Shown: positions 32,639 through 43,022 of the stretch, in pieces | How positions within the stretch are numbered: position 1 is the stretch's first letter | How the letters are laid out: every line of letters begins with the position of its first letter | Origin: Halobellus rarus | GTDB taxonomy: Archaea; Halobacteriota; Halobacteria; Halobacteriales; Haloferacaceae | Direction: 5' to 3' | DNA: 64,000 bases | Assembly: GCF_024494595.1 (NCBI RefSeq) | Contig: NZ_JANHDI010000013.1 | Coordinates: 62,001-126,000, forward strand | Program-made: the position numbers and the translations under genes | The notes under the pieces: model-generated | What the model was told of the DNA's origin: nothing | What the model saw: only the letters and a program-made list of their open reading frames with translations | The model's database searches: none

Positions 32639-35332
32639 ATGGACTTGCACAGCAGGGACGTCAAGCAGGACGTCCACGAACTCGGTGCCCTCCTCGGCGA
32701 CGTGTTGGCCGAACAGACTTCTCGGGACTCCTTCGAGACCGTCGAAGACATCAGAACCGCAGCCATCGACTACCGGAAGGACGAACGCGACTCGCGGACC
32801 GAACTGGACGAGCGCCTCGACGGGCTCTCGCCCGACGACGAGAGCGTCGTCGCCCGCGCGTTCACCACCTACTTCGAGCTCATCAACCTCGCCGAGGAGC
32901 GCGAGCGGGCCCGCGTCGTCCGCGAGGCGTCCCAGGCGGGCGAACTCGAAGACGGCCTCGTCGCCACCGTCGAAACGCTCCTCGAATCCGACGCCGATCC
33001 CGAGACAGTCCAGCAGGTCCTCGACGACGTCCTCATCGAGCCCACCTTCACGGCCCACCCGACGGAAGCCCGCCGGAAGACGGTGAAGGCGAAGCTCCGC
33101 TCCATCGCGAGCCGCTTGGAGGAACTCGACGAGCGTCGACTCACCGACCGCGAGCACGATCAGCTGTGGCGGAAGGTCGACGCCGAGGTAACGAGCCTCT
33201 GGCAGACCTCCCAGGTGCGGGAGCGACGCCCCGAACCGCAGGACGAGGCCCGGAACGTCCAGTGGTACCTCGAGTCGATCCTCTTCGACGTCGTCGGCGA
33301 GGTCTACGCCGAACTGGAGGACCTCCTGGCCGAGGAGTACCCCGAGGTCGACGTCCCGAAGCTCTTCGAGTTCCGCTCGTGGGCCGGTTCCGACCGCGAC
33401 GGCAACCCGTTCGTCACGCCCGAGGTGACCACCGACACGCTGGAGCGGCAACGCTCGGTCGTCCTCGAGAAGTACAGCCAAGCGCTCAAACGGCTCTCGG
33501 GCGTGCTGAGTCAGGACGGCCGCCGCGTCGAGGTCGGCGCGGGTCTCGAACGGTCGCTGAAAGCCGACCGGGACCGACTCCCCGGCGTCGCCGCCGAGGC
33601 CGAAGCGCGCTACCCGGGTGAGCCCTACCGTCAGAAGCTCAAACTGATGCGCGAGCGCCTCCGCCGGATCGAGGACGTCCGCCCAGACGGCTACGCCGAC
33701 GAGAGCGAACTCCTCGAAGACCTGGGCGTCATCGACGAGAGCCTCCGCTCGATCGGCGCGGACGTCGTCGCAGACGAGTACGTCGAACCCCTGATGCGGC
33801 AGGTCGACACGTTCGGCCTCGTCCTCGCGAGCCTGGACCTGCGCGATCACCAGGAGAACCACACGGAAGCCGTCCACGAGGCGCTCGCGAACGAGGGCAT
33901 CGACTACGCCGCCCTCGACGAGGACGAGCGGATCGAGGTCCTGACCGAGTCGATCCTGCAACAGGAGCGGGTCGTCGACCTCGAGGACCCCGGCGAGATC
34001 TCCGAGACGGCCGCGCGCGTCCTCGAGCGCTTCGAGATGCTCGGCGAGTGGCAGCGGGAGTTCGGCGTCAGCGCCATCGACACCTACTGCATCTCGATGA
34101 CCGAAGAGCCGAGCCACGTGCTGGAGGTCCTCTTCCTCGCCGACCAGGCGGGCGTCGTCTCCCTGCCCGACCACTGCGGACTCGACGTGGTTCCCCTCCT
34201 CGAGACGGAGTCGGCGCTCAACGGCGCGCGGCGCATTATGGGCACGCTCTTCGAGAACGAGGCGTACGCGACGGCGCTGGACGCCCGGGGTAACGTCCAG
34301 GAGATTATGCTGGGCTACTCGGACTCGAACAAGGAGAACGGGTTTTTGGCCGCCAACTGGGACCTCTACAAGAACCAGCGACGTCTCGCGACGATCTGTG
34401 ACGACTTCGACGTGACGATGCGGCTGTTCCACGGTCGCGGCGGATCGATCTCCCGCGGCGGCGGCCCGATGAACGAGGCGATGCTCGCGCTGCCGAACGA
34501 GACGGTGACGGGCCAGATCAAGTTCACCGAGCAGGGCGAGGCCATCGCGGAAAAGTACGCGAACCCCCAGATCGCCGAGCGAAACGTCGAGCAGATGCTG
34601 AACGCGCAGGTACGCTCGCGCCTGCGGGCGATCCGCGAACCCGAAGAGGACGTCCGAGACGAATGGCTCGACGCGATGGACGAGATGGCTCCCACGGCGC
34701 GCGCGCAGTACCGGGACTTGCTGGAATCTGACGGCTTCGTCACCTACTTCGGGCAGGCGACGCCGATCGGCGTCATCGAGAACCTGAACCTGGGGTCGCG
34801 ACCGGCCTCGCGGTCGGGCGAACGCACCGTCGAGGACCTGCGGGCGATCCCGTGGGTGTTCTCCTGGACGCAGTCGCGCTGCATCATCACGGGCTGGTAC
34901 GCCCTCGGAACGGGCATCGAGACGTACCTCGAGAACGGCGGCGACCTCGAGACGCTACAGGAGATGTACGAGGAGTGGCCGTTCTTCCGGACGACCCTCG
35001 ACAACGCGTCGCTGGCGCTCGCCCGCACCGACTTCGAGATCGCGGCCTACTACGCCGACCTCGCCGACGAGGACCTCCGCGGGGAGTTCTTCCCGCACCT
35101 CTACGAGGAGTACGAGCGCGCCCGCGAGGTCGTCCTCGACGTGACCGACCGGAACTCGCTGCTGAAGCGCGAGTGGCTCGAGGAGAGCCTCCGCCGGCGG
35201 AACCCCTACGTGGATCCGCTGAACCTGCTGCAGACGCACCTGCTCGGACTGGAGCACCGGACCGACGACGAGGAGCAGACGCTGCGGCTGACGGTCAAGG
35301 GCATCGCCGCCGGGATGAAGAACACCGGGTGA
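32639..35332 (+). CDS. ppc: Phosphoenolpyruvate carboxylase
   Basis: An 897-aa bacterial-type PEPC of full length. FTAHPTEARRK near residue 138 holds the catalytic His. LGYSDSNKENGFLAANW, FHGRGGSISRGGG (glycine-rich loop) and QVRSRLRAI are intact, and the C-terminus KGIAAGMKNTG is the conserved end. It fixes bicarbonate onto PEP to make oxaloacetate. The stop codon lies inside the first unit of a 16-bp tandem repeat (35324-35403), so the repeat touches but does not alter the conserved end. Confidence 0.98.
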   Translation: MDLHSRDVKQDVHELGALLGDVLAEQTSRDSFETVEDIRTAAIDYRKDERDSRTELDERLDGLSPDDESVVARAFTTYFELINLAEERERARVVREASQAGELEDGLVATVETLLESDADPETVQQVLDDVLIEPTFTAHPTEARRKTVKAKLRSIASRLEELDERRLTDREHDQLWRKVDAEVTSLWQTSQVRERRPEPQDEARNVQWYLESILFDVVGEVYAELEDLLAEEYPEVDVPKLFEFRSWAGSDRDGNPFVTPEVTTDTLERQRSVVLEKYSQALKRLSGVLSQDGRRVEVGAGLERSLKADRDRLPGVAAEAEARYPGEPYRQKLKLMRERLRRIEDVRPDGYADESELLEDLGVIDESLRSIGADVVADEYVEPLMRQVDTFGLVLASLDLRDHQENHTEAVHEALANEGIDYAALDEDERIEVLTESILQQERVVDLEDPGEISETAARVLERFEMLGEWQREFGVSAIDTYCISMTEEPSHVLEVLFLADQAGVVSLPDHCGLDVVPLLETESALNGARRIMGTLFENEAYATALDARGNVQEIMLGYSDSNKENGFLAANWDLYKNQRRLATICDDFDVTMRLFHGRGGSISRGGGPMNEAMLALPNETVTGQIKFTEQGEAIAEKYANPQIAERNVEQMLNAQVRSRLRAIREPEEDVRDEWLDAMDEMAPTARAQYRDLLESDGFVTYFGQATPIGVIENLNLGSRPASRSGERTVEDLRAIPWVFSWTQSRCIITGWYALGTGIETYLENGGDLETLQEMYEEWPFFRTTLDNASLALARTDFEIAAYYADLADEDLRGEFFPHLYEEYERAREVVLDVTDRNSLLKREWLEESLRRRNPYVDPLNLLQTHLLGLEHRTDDEEQTLRLTVKGIAAGMKNTG

Positions 35333-35403
35333 TCGCGACACCGGGCGATCGCGACACCGGGCGATCGCGACACCGGGCGATCGCGACACCGGGCGATCGC
35401 GAC
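35324..35403 (+). repeat. Five-unit 16-bp tandem repeat overlapping the ppc stop
   Basis: Five consecutive units of ACCGGGCGATCGCGAC occupy 35324-35403; the first has T for C and contains the ppc stop TGA. Each unit holds the GCGATCGC palindrome, so the array can fold into hairpins or present repeated GATC sites. There are no spacers, so it is not CRISPR. Confidence 0.9.
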
Positions 35404-35419
35404 GCTGGCCTACCGAGAG

Positions 35420-35557
35420 GGCGAACAGTCGACACCCGCTCGCGACGACGACCTCGCCGCCGGCGTCTGTCCCCACGTCGACGTGTCGAAACAATCGCGG
35501 ACCGACGCGGGACGCTCACTACGTCACTGGGGCTCTGGCCCCGCTTCGGTATATAAA
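35420..35557 (-). repeat. Dispersed TATA-led structured repeat, copy C3 (shorter)
   Basis: On the minus strand, TTTATATAC (35549-35557) leads to GTGACGTAG and then CCCGCGTCG paired with CGACGTGGG. Relative to C1 and C2 one pair becomes G-U, so the stem is kept on the RNA strand. The second hairpin present in C1/C2 is missing (about 25 bp), and the 3' block GCGAGCGGGTGTCGACTGTTC is retained. It lies between ppc and the aldo-keto reductase gene and points toward the ppc 3' end. Confidence 0.6.
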
Positions 35558-35564
35558 CCTCCGC

Positions 35565-36365
35565 TCAGATCTGATTCCAGGGCGCGCTCTCGAAGTCGAC
35601 GATGCGGTGCCGGCGGTCGACGTCGTCGATGGCGGCGACGTCCCCGTCGTCGAGTTCGAGGTCCTGCGCCTCGTAGTTCTCGCGGATGTGTGCGGCCGTC
35701 CCGGACCTCGGGATCGGCGTGACGCTCTCCTTCGCCAGCAGCCACGCGAGCGACACCTGCGCCGGCGTGGCCCCGTGCTTCTCCGCGACGTCGGCGATGG
35801 TATCGACTTCGGCGACCCGGTTGCGGGCGATCGGGCAGTACGCGACCAGGCGGTGACCGTGCTCGACGGCCAGTTCGTGCAGTTCCGTCTGCGGGAGCAA
35901 CGGATGCATCTCGACCTGGTGGGCGAAAAGCGGCGTATCGAGTCGGTCGATGGCGGCCTCCAACTGATCGGGGCGGAAGTTACTCAGGCCGACGCGCTCG
36001 ACGACGCCCTCGTCGACGAGTTCGTCGAGCGCGGGCAGCGTCTCCTCGGGGTCGTACGTCTCGGTCGGCCAGTGGACGTACAGCAGGTCGATCGAGTCGA
36101 CGTCGAGGCGCTCCGCGCTCTCGCGCGCGGTCGCGAGCACGTCGTCGTACGCCAGGTTCCCGGTGTCGAGTTTCGTCGCGACGAACACGTCGTCGGCGTC
36201 GCGGTCGGCGCGCGCGAGCCCCCGGGCGACGAGCGCCTCGTTCCCGTACATCTGCGCGGTGTCGACGTGGTCGTAGCCGAGATCGACCGCCGTGGCGACG
36301 GCCGCTGGCGTGTCTTCGGGATCCGTCAGTTTGTACGTGCCGAGACCGAGCGGTGGGAGTTCCAT
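35565..36365 (-). CDS. Aldo/keto reductase
   Basis: A 266-aa TIM-barrel NADPH reductase. GLGTYKLTD begins the barrel. The catalytic tetrad is represented by Asp in DHVDTAQMYGNE (with Tyr), Lys in VATKLD and His in YVHWPTE. The NADPH site IPRSGTAAHIRENYE is present. It reduces an aldehyde or ketone; the substrate is unknown. Its stop is 8 bp from the TATA box of repeat copy C3. Confidence 0.95.
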   Translation of the reverse strand: MELPPLGLGTYKLTDPEDTPAAVATAVDLGYDHVDTAQMYGNEALVARGLARADRDADDVFVATKLDTGNLAYDDVLATARESAERLDVDSIDLLYVHWPTETYDPEETLPALDELVDEGVVERVGLSNFRPDQLEAAIDRLDTPLFAHQVEMHPLLPQTELHELAVEHGHRLVAYCPIARNRVAEVDTIADVAEKHGATPAQVSLAWLLAKESVTPIPRSGTAAHIRENYEAQDLELDDGDVAAIDDVDRRHRIVDFESAPWNQI

Positions 36366-36468
36366 ACTCGTTCGACGGCGGCCACGCTTTCGACAGTTTC
36401 GGTGTCGACGGGGAAGCGTCGGAGCCGACGCCGGTGTCCCTTTGTCCGTCCCGATCGAACTCGGGAGT

Positions 36469-37665
36469 ATGACCGACTCCGAATCCCGCTCCGACGTCGA
36501 TTCCGACCCTTCCGCGAACGCCGACTCCGAAACACGGGGCGGTGCCGACTCCGAAACGGAGGCCGGCTCCGACGCCCGACTCCTCGTCTACGGCGCGTAC
36601 GGCTACACCGGTCGCCTGATCGTCGAGGCCGCGGTCGAACGCGGCCTCGACCCCGTCGTCGCCGGACGGGACGTCACCAAGACGCGGGGCGTCGCGACCG
36701 CGCACGGTCTGCAGGCGCGGACGTTCCCCGTCGAGGACGCGGCCGCGCACCTCGGCGACGTCGACGCGGTGCTCAACTGCGCCGGGCCGTTCGCCGAGAC
36801 CGCCGACGCGATGGCCGACGCCTGCGTCGAGTGCGGGACGCACTACCTCGATATCACCGGCGAACTGGCCGTCTTCGAGCGGATCCGCCGCCGCGACGCC
36901 GATGCGGCGGCGGCCGGGGTAACGCTGCTGCCGGGCGTCGGCTTCGACGTCGTCCCCACCGACTGTCTGGCGGCGCACCTCCACCGTCGCCTGCCGGACG
37001 CGACGCACCTCTCGCTGGCGCTGGAGGCCGACGGCGGCGTCTCGCCGGGGACGCTGAAGACGGTCCTCTCGGACCTCGGCTCCGGCGGCGCGGTGCGCCG
37101 CGACGGTCGACTCCGACACGAGCGGGTCGGCGCGCGGACGCGCGTCGTCGACTTCGGCGACGGACTCCGCCGCGCGGTCTCGATCCCCTGGGGGGACGTC
37201 TCGACGGCGTATCACACCACCGGGATTCCGAACGTGGACGTGTACCTCTCCCTGCCGGCGAACGCGCGGCGGGCGGTCGCAGTCTCGTCGTACCTCGGCG
37301 GCGGCCTGGACAGCGACACCCTCCAGCGCGCGCTCTCGTGGCTCGTCGACCGCTACGTCGACGGCCCCGACGCGGAGACGCGCTCGACCGGAGAAGCGCG
37401 GGTCTGGGGCGAGGCACGATCTCCCGACGACCGCGTCGTCTCGCGGCTTCGGACGCCGGAGACGTATCATCTCACGGTTCGAACGGCGCTGCTGACGGCG
37501 ACGAAGGTGCTCGACGGCGGGGCCCCCGCGGGCTACCAGACGCCCGCGGGCGCGTTCGGCCCGGACCTGATTCTGGAGATTCCCGGCGTCGAGCGCGTCG
37601 ATCTCCAAAACGACGAAATCGTCGAGCGGGCGTCGGGACCGAGCGCGTCTCGGTCGGTGAAGTAG
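36469..37665 (+). CDS. Saccharopine-dehydrogenase-like / trans-acting enoyl reductase family protein
   Basis: A 398-aa protein. After a 35-residue acidic Ser/Asp-rich N-terminus, the Rossmann motif LLVYGAYGYTGRLI binds a nucleotide. NCAGPFAETADAMADAC and THYLDITGELAVFE match the saccharopine dehydrogenase/trans-acting enoyl reductase group, whose members reduce lipid intermediates or act in polyketide tailoring. No lysine-pathway gene is near, so a reductase role is more likely. The reading upstream of 36469 crosses the divergent gene's promoter and was rejected. Confidence 0.82.
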   Translation: MTDSESRSDVDSDPSANADSETRGGADSETEAGSDARLLVYGAYGYTGRLIVEAAVERGLDPVVAGRDVTKTRGVATAHGLQARTFPVEDAAAHLGDVDAVLNCAGPFAETADAMADACVECGTHYLDITGELAVFERIRRRDADAAAAGVTLLPGVGFDVVPTDCLAAHLHRRLPDATHLSLALEADGGVSPGTLKTVLSDLGSGGAVRRDGRLRHERVGARTRVVDFGDGLRRAVSIPWGDVSTAYHTTGIPNVDVYLSLPANARRAVAVSSYLGGGLDSDTLQRALSWLVDRYVDGPDAETRSTGEARVWGEARSPDDRVVSRLRTPETYHLTVRTALLTATKVLDGGAPAGYQTPAGAFGPDLILEIPGVERVDLQNDEIVERASGPSASRSVK

Positions 37666-37911
37666 CGAGTCTGCGGGTCGAGTAGCGGGTCGGCGGACCG
37701 AGCAACGAGCCGGCGATCCGTCGCGACCGCGACAGCGACTGGTTGCTTCACGAGGGGGCGAAACCGGAATTGAACGCTCGTTCACTGTTGCGCCGAAAGC
37801 GCCACTGATATCCCAGAATCGGAGCGGACGATACTGCGGAATCCGTGCGGTTCGATCACAGACGCTCCGTCGCTCCGAAACGGTTTTGATGCGGCCTCGC
37901 GGACACTCGGT

Positions 37912-39570
37912 ATGCCGAAGGAACCCGACACCGGGTACGACCCCACGCTGGGTCGGAAGTTCATTTTCGTGACCGGCGGGGTGATGTCCGGACTGGGCAA
38001 GGGGATCACCGCCGCGAGTACCGGCCGTCTGCTGTCGAACGCGGGCTTCGACGTGACCGCGGTCAAGATCGATCCGTACCTCAACGTCGACGCGGGGACG
38101 ATGAACCCCTACCAGCACGGCGAGGTATATGTATTGAAAGACGGCGGCGAGGTCGACCTGGACCTCGGAAACTACGAGCGCTTCCTCGGGGTCGACATGA
38201 CCTCCGATCACAACGTCACCACGGGGAAGACCTACCAACACGTCATCGAGAAGGAGCGCGCGGGCGACTACCTGGGCAAGACCGTCCAGATCATTCCGCA
38301 CATCACCGACGACATCAAGCGTCGGATCAGGGAGGCCGCGGAGGGGACCGACGTCTGTATCGTCGAGGTCGGCGGCACCGTCGGCGACATCGAGGGGATG
38401 CCCTACCTGGAGGCGCTGCGGCAGTTCGCCCACGAGGAGGACGACGGCGACATTCTCTTCACGCACGTCACGCTCGTCCCGTACTCGAAGAACGGCGAGC
38501 AGAAGACGAAGCCGACGCAGCACTCCGTGAAGGAACTCCGCTCGATCGGCCTCCAGCCCGACATCCTCGTCGGGCGCTGTGACAACGAACTCGAACCGAA
38601 GACGAAGGAGAAGATCGCGCTCTTCTGTGACGTCCCGACGGAGGCGGTCTTCTCGAACGCCGACGTCGACGACGTCTATCACGTCCCGCTGATGGTCGAG
38701 GAGGAGGGTCTCGACCAGTACGTGATGGAGCGACTCGAACTCGACTCGGAGGCGCTGCCGCCCGAAGAGCGGGAGAACCGCTGGCGGGAACTGGTCACCC
38801 GCGAGCGGACCGAGGAGGTCGACATCGCCCTCGTCGGCAAGTACGACCTCGAAGACGCGTATATGTCCGTTCACGAGGCGCTGAAGCACGCGGGCATCGA
38901 GCGCAGAACTGAAGTGAACGTCCTGTGGGTCGACTCCGACGAGATGCTCGACCGACACGAGAACCGGTTAAAGGAGGCCGACGGCGTCGTCGTCCCCGGG
39001 GGCTTCGGCTCCCGCGGAATCGAGGGGAAACTGAAGGCCGTCGAGTACTGTCGGGAGAACGACGTGCCCTTCCTGGGTCTCTGTCTGGGCTTCCAGATGG
39101 CGGTCGTCGAGCACGCTCGAAACGTCCTCGGGTTCGAGGACGCCCACTCCGCGGAACTGGACCCCGACACCGATCACCCCGTCATCGACATCCTCCCCGA
39201 GCAGTACGAGGTCAACGACATGGGCGGGACGATGCGCCTGGGCGCGCACGAGACAGACATCGAGGCCGGGTCGCTCGCCGAGCGGGTCTACGGCGACACG
39301 GTCTGCACCGAGCGACACCGACACCGCTACGAGGTCAACCCCGAGTACATCGACGAGTTGGAGGCGGGCGCACTCGACTTCTCGGGACGGGCCGACAACC
39401 GGATGGAGATCCTCGAACGCACCGACCACCCGTTCTTCCTCGGGACGCAGTTCCACCCCGAGTTCCGCTCGCGGCCGGACCGGGCGAGTCCGCCGTTCGT
39501 CGGCTTCCTGGACGCTGTCTCCGGGGAGTTGGACGCGCGTGATCTGGCCGACAGGGAGGTGCAGGCCTGA
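37912..39570 (+). CDS. pyrG: CTP synthase
   Basis: A 552-aa enzyme of full length. The synthetase domain starts [16 protein letters not shown], with UTP/ATP-binding motifs through [17 protein letters not shown]. The glutaminase domain has [12 protein letters not shown] (nucleophile Cys) and a late FHPEF His-Glu pair. It makes CTP from UTP using glutamine. The stop overlaps the guaA start by one base (TGATG), so it forms an operon with guaA and the small DUF gene. A GGTTTTGATG element about 28 nt upstream is the likely promoter. Confidence 0.98.
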   Translation: MPKEPDTGYDPTLGRKFIFVTGGVMSGLGKGITAASTGRLLSNAGFDVTAVKIDPYLNVDAGTMNPYQHGEVYVLKDGGEVDLDLGNYERFLGVDMTSDHNVTTGKTYQHVIEKERAGDYLGKTVQIIPHITDDIKRRIREAAEGTDVCIVEVGGTVGDIEGMPYLEALRQFAHEEDDGDILFTHVTLVPYSKNGEQKTKPTQHSVKELRSIGLQPDILVGRCDNELEPKTKEKIALFCDVPTEAVFSNADVDDVYHVPLMVEEEGLDQYVMERLELDSEALPPEERENRWRELVTRERTEEVDIALVGKYDLEDAYMSVHEALKHAGIERRTEVNVLWVDSDEMLDRHENRLKEADGVVVPGGFGSRGIEGKLKAVEYCRENDVPFLGLCLGFQMAVVEHARNVLGFEDAHSAELDPDTDHPVIDILPEQYEVNDMGGTMRLGAHETDIEAGSLAERVYGDTVCTERHRHRYEVNPEYIDELEAGALDFSGRADNRMEILERTDHPFFLGTQFHPEFRSRPDRASPPFVGFLDAVSGELDARDLADREVQA

Positions 39571-40487
39571 TGGTCGACGCACCGTCGTTCATCGAGGACG
39601 CCGTCGAGGAGATCGAGGGGGCGGTCGGCGACGCAAACGCGATCATCGCGCTCTCGGGCGGCGTCGACTCCTCGGTCGCCGCCGCGTTAGCGTACCGCGC
39701 GATCGGGGATCGGCTCACGCCGGTCTACGTCGACACCGGGCTGATGCGGAAGGGCGAGACCGACCAGATCCGCGAGACCTTCTCGTACATGGACTCCCTG
39801 CGCGTCGTCGAGGCGCAGGACCGCTTCCTCGACGCGCTCGCGGGGATCACCGACCCCGAGGAGAAGCGTCACGCCATCGGCGAACAGTTCATCCGCGAGT
39901 TCGAGCGCGAGGCCGTCTCCGCCGACGCCGACTACCTCGTTCAGGGGACGATCTACCCCGACCGGATCGAATCGGAAGGAAACATCAAATCGCACCACAA
40001 CGTCGGTGGCCTCCCCGAGGTCGTCGACTTCGAGGGGCTCGTCGAACCCGTCCGCGAGCTGTACAAGGACGAGGTCCGCGACGTCGCCCGCGAACTCGGC
40101 CTCGAAGAGATCATCTCCGAGCGGATGCCGTTCCCCGGGCCGGGGCTGGCGATCCGCGTCGTCGGCGAGGTGACCCGAGAGAAGGTCGAAATCGCCCGCG
40201 AGGCGTGTCACATCGTCGAGGAGGAGACCGCCGAGCACGACCCCTGGCAGGCGTTCGCAGCCGTCGTCGGCAAGGCGACCGGCGTGAAGGGGGACAACCG
40301 GGTCCACGGCTGGATCGTCTCGGTGCGCTCGGTCGAGTCCCGCGACGGGATGACCGCGCGCGCGCAGGAGCTCCCCTGGGAGACGCTCCAGCGCATCCAG
40401 TCGCGGATCACCGGCGAGAACGAGAACGTCGCCCGCGTGGTCTACGACGTGACGCACAAACCGCCCGCGACGATCGAGTACGAATGA
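39570..40487 (+). CDS. guaAB: GMP synthase, ATP-pyrophosphatase subunit (GuaA subunit B)
   Basis: A 305-aa archaeal stand-alone synthetase subunit. The PP-loop [15 protein letters not shown] adenylates XMP, and the dimerisation/XMP-binding C-terminus ends [11 protein letters not shown]. The glutaminase subunit needed to supply ammonia is not in this window, as usual for archaea with split GuaA. Translational coupling with pyrG is indicated by the one-base overlap. Confidence 0.97.
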   Translation: MVDAPSFIEDAVEEIEGAVGDANAIIALSGGVDSSVAAALAYRAIGDRLTPVYVDTGLMRKGETDQIRETFSYMDSLRVVEAQDRFLDALAGITDPEEKRHAIGEQFIREFEREAVSADADYLVQGTIYPDRIESEGNIKSHHNVGGLPEVVDFEGLVEPVRELYKDEVRDVARELGLEEIISERMPFPGPGLAIRVVGEVTREKVEIAREACHIVEEETAEHDPWQAFAAVVGKATGVKGDNRVHGWIVSVRSVESRDGMTARAQELPWETLQRIQSRITGENENVARVVYDVTHKPPATIEYE

Positions 40488-40816
40488 TCCTGGTCGCAGG
40501 CGCGGACGCGGAGGGCCTCGGCGAAGCGCTCGAATCGCTCGGCGTCGAGGTCGTCCGAGTCACGGGCGTCGCCACCCGGGAGTCGCTCGACGCGGCCGGA
40601 CTCGCGGAGGCCCACACGCTCGTCCTCACCGATATGGACGACGCCTCCGCGATTCCGGTGGCGAAGGAGGCGAACACCGAGGTCCGGATCGTCGCCTACT
40701 CCAGGGATTCGCTCCCGGAGTTCGCGCGCGGACAGGCCGATCTTGCCGTCGATCCCGACCTCCTGACGCCCGACGTCGTCGCCGAGGAACTGGCCGACGG
40801 ACGGGTCGAAGAGTAG
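40484..40816 (+). CDS. Small conserved protein of the pyrG-guaA operon (DUF7126-like)
   Basis: A 110-aa Rossmann-like protein ([32 protein letters not shown]). It resembles a degenerate NAD-binding or receiver-like fold and probably belongs to DUF7126. The ATG overlaps the guaA stop by 4 bp (ATGA). A role in nucleotide synthesis is inferred only from the operon. A much longer in-frame reading covers guaA in another frame and is a shadow. Confidence 0.8.
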   Translation: MILVAGADAEGLGEALESLGVEVVRVTGVATRESLDAAGLAEAHTLVLTDMDDASAIPVAKEANTEVRIVAYSRDSLPEFARGQADLAVDPDLLTPDVVAEELADGRVEE

Positions 40817-40849
40817 CGGGAGGACGCGGCCCCTTCTGAACCGACCACG

Positions 40850-41776
40850 TTATTCCCCGTGTCGCAACTGCCGCGCACACAGCGACGGCCCCGGCACGAG
40901 CGAGTCGTTGTCGGTGTCGGGGAGGCCGATGTGCGGCCGGCCGTCGTCGTCGACGAAGACCGAGAGCCCCGTCCAGGAGGGGGCCTCGGGGGTCGAGAGC
41001 GTCCACGTCGACACCGCATCGGGATCCGCCGCCGAAGCTCCGGCGACGTCGACGGTGACTCGGTATTTCCCTCTCCGTACCGCGAGGTTGCCGAGGACGT
41101 ACTCGTAGGCCGGGTCCGGCGCGTCAGCGCTCGCCGCTACTGTCGTCGAGAACACGGCGCGAGGCGCGCCGTCGTCGAGGTAGTCGACGGACACCGTGAC
41201 CGGGTGTTCGGCCCCGTCGAAGCGGAAGAGGTGAATTTCTGCGCCGTAGTGCTCGGTGGGATCGACGGCGTTCGCACCCGGATCGGCCGCGGCGAAGGGC
41301 TCGTCGGCTGATTCACACACCACCGCGCTCCAGGGCGCGACCTCGTGGTGGCCGCCGCGGCCGACGAAGTGGGGAACCTCGTGTCGGTTTCGACCGTAGC
41401 CGCCGCGCTCGCCGTACTGCGCGGCCGCGCTGCACGCGCCGAAGAGGAAGTACCCCGCGTCGCTCTCGACGACGAGGGTCGCGGCGGGGTCGCCGACCTC
41501 CGGTCGCCTCGCGGGCGCGTCGCCGGCGTACTCGACGAGCGCGTTGCGGACGGCGACGCGTTCGTACTCGCGAACGAACGCGAGGGCGTCCGCTGGGGAC
41601 GGGGACTCTGGGGGGTTCGGTAGGGGTTCGGTCTCCGACAGCGGCGTCGCCGTCGGCCCCGGAACCGTCGTGTCGGTCTCGGTGGGGCGGTCCGTAGTCG
41701 GTCCGGTGCGACCGCCGCAACCGGCGAGCGATGCGGGGAGGACGGAGAGGGCGGCGAGCAGTCGTCTGCGTCGCAT
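40850..41776 (-). CDS. Predicted lipoprotein of unknown function
   Basis: A 308-aa secreted protein. MRRRRLLAALSVLPASLAGC is a Tat-like signal with a lipobox Cys near residue 20, followed by a Thr/Pro-rich linker. The body contains CSAAAQYGERGGYGRNRHEV and a C-terminal beta-rich region, with no family I recognise. The start was placed at 41776 because the reading from 41803 adds nine residues before the signal. Confidence 0.75.
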   Translation of the reverse strand: MRRRRLLAALSVLPASLAGCGGRTGPTTDRPTETDTTVPGPTATPLSETEPLPNPPESPSPADALAFVREYERVAVRNALVEYAGDAPARRPEVGDPAATLVVESDAGYFLFGACSAAAQYGERGGYGRNRHEVPHFVGRGGHHEVAPWSAVVCESADEPFAAADPGANAVDPTEHYGAEIHLFRFDGAEHPVTVSVDYLDDGAPRAVFSTTVAASADAPDPAYEYVLGNLAVRRGKYRVTVDVAGASAADPDAVSTWTLSTPEAPSWTGLSVFVDDDGRPHIGLPDTDNDSLVPGPSLCARQLRHGE

Positions 41777-41903
41777 CGCCGAGAGTCGTCCGCCCAGCCA
41801 CAAAGCCGTTGCCCGTCGCCCACTCCCGGTGCAGACGAGCGACGACGTGCGGACCGCGCCGACGGATCCCCCGCCGCAGACACCCCGGGACGACGGCCGT
41901 CGG

Positions 41904-42917
41904 CTACAGCACGACGTTCTTCACGTCGCTCGCGCCCGCGCGACGAACGACCGCGCGGACGATATCCTGCGCGCCGGCGAGGTTGTCCGACTCGCCGTCG
42001 AGGACCAGCAGTTTCGCGTCGCGGCCGGGTTCGACGACGCCGCAGTTCAGTCCCGCGATATTCGCACCGTTGACGGTCGCCATCTTGAGCACCTCGGTCG
42101 CGGGGACGTCGGCGAGTTTGGCGGCGAACTCCATCTCGCGGAACATCGACGGAGAGTTCAGCATCACGTTGTCGGTCCCGAGCGCGACGGTCGTCCGCTC
42201 GACGAGTTCGCGGATCGGCGGCACGCCGACGCCCGTGACGAGGTTCGAGCGCGGGCAGACGACGACGGGGACGTCGTCGTCGGCGATCCTGTCGTAGTGG
42301 ATCGGTTCGGGGTGGACCACGTGAACCAGGAAGTCGGGGTCGAGATCCAGCGCGGGGTTGATGTCGTGCGGGTCGCGCTCGCCCGCGTGGATTCCGAACA
42401 GTTTGCCCGCCTCGCGCGTGGCGTTCCGGAGACGGTCGAAGTCGCCGTCGCGCGCGCCGGACGCGCCGAAACCGTCGGACTCGTGCATCGCGGCCTCGGA
42501 CTCACGACCGAGCGTCACCGGTTCGATCGGGAGACCGTCGGCGGCCTCGCGGATGTACTCGACGCCCTCGACGCCGCCCTCGCGGAACTCGATGCACGCG
42601 GCCGTCCCCGTCTCTCCCATCAGTCGCAGCGAGCGACGCATCGCCTCGACGGTCTCCTCGCGACCCGCCGCCCGGAGCAGTCGGTGCTTCAACCCGTCCG
42701 GCGGCGCGACGAGGTCGTCAAGAGAGAGCCCCGCGCCGGCCTCCTTGGCGATCGAGTCGCCGATGTGGGTGTGGGCGTTGACGAACGCCGGCAGGACGAC
42801 GTCGTCGGCGTAGACGTCCGCCTCCTCGACGGCGACGATCTCGCCGTCCTCGACGACGACGCGTCCCCGGACGGGTTCGAGTTCCGGACCGCGCAGTACC
42901 GTTCCCTCGGCGATCAT
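41904..42917 (-). CDS. Amidohydrolase-superfamily protein
   Basis: A 337-aa metal-dependent hydrolase. FVNAHTHIGDS supplies the HxH metal motif, LFGIHAGERD a third His, VHVVHPEPI a fourth and VALGTDNVM the catalytic Asp. This arrangement fits the cytosine deaminase/chlorohydrolase branch, which hydrolyses C-N bonds in heterocycles. The substrate is unknown and no catabolic neighbour helps. It is probably monocistronic. Confidence 0.88.
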   Translation of the reverse strand: MIAEGTVLRGPELEPVRGRVVVEDGEIVAVEEADVYADDVVLPAFVNAHTHIGDSIAKEAGAGLSLDDLVAPPDGLKHRLLRAAGREETVEAMRRSLRLMGETGTAACIEFREGGVEGVEYIREAADGLPIEPVTLGRESEAAMHESDGFGASGARDGDFDRLRNATREAGKLFGIHAGERDPHDINPALDLDPDFLVHVVHPEPIHYDRIADDDVPVVVCPRSNLVTGVGVPPIRELVERTTVALGTDNVMLNSPSMFREMEFAAKLADVPATEVLKMATVNGANIAGLNCGVVEPGRDAKLLVLDGESDNLAGAQDIVRAVVRRAGASDVKNVVL

Positions 42918-43022
42918 TGGCGATTCATCGCCGGTACAGCGGCTTGAAACTCCCGGAGTGTGGTGGGAGCTCTCGGAGTGCGGTGGGAGTCGCTGTGGGC
43001 GGAAGCGCGGAGAGATCGGCAG

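Noticed and set aside
35324-35403. CRISPR array
   Set aside because: The 16-bp units are directly adjacent with no spacers and no cas genes are nearby.
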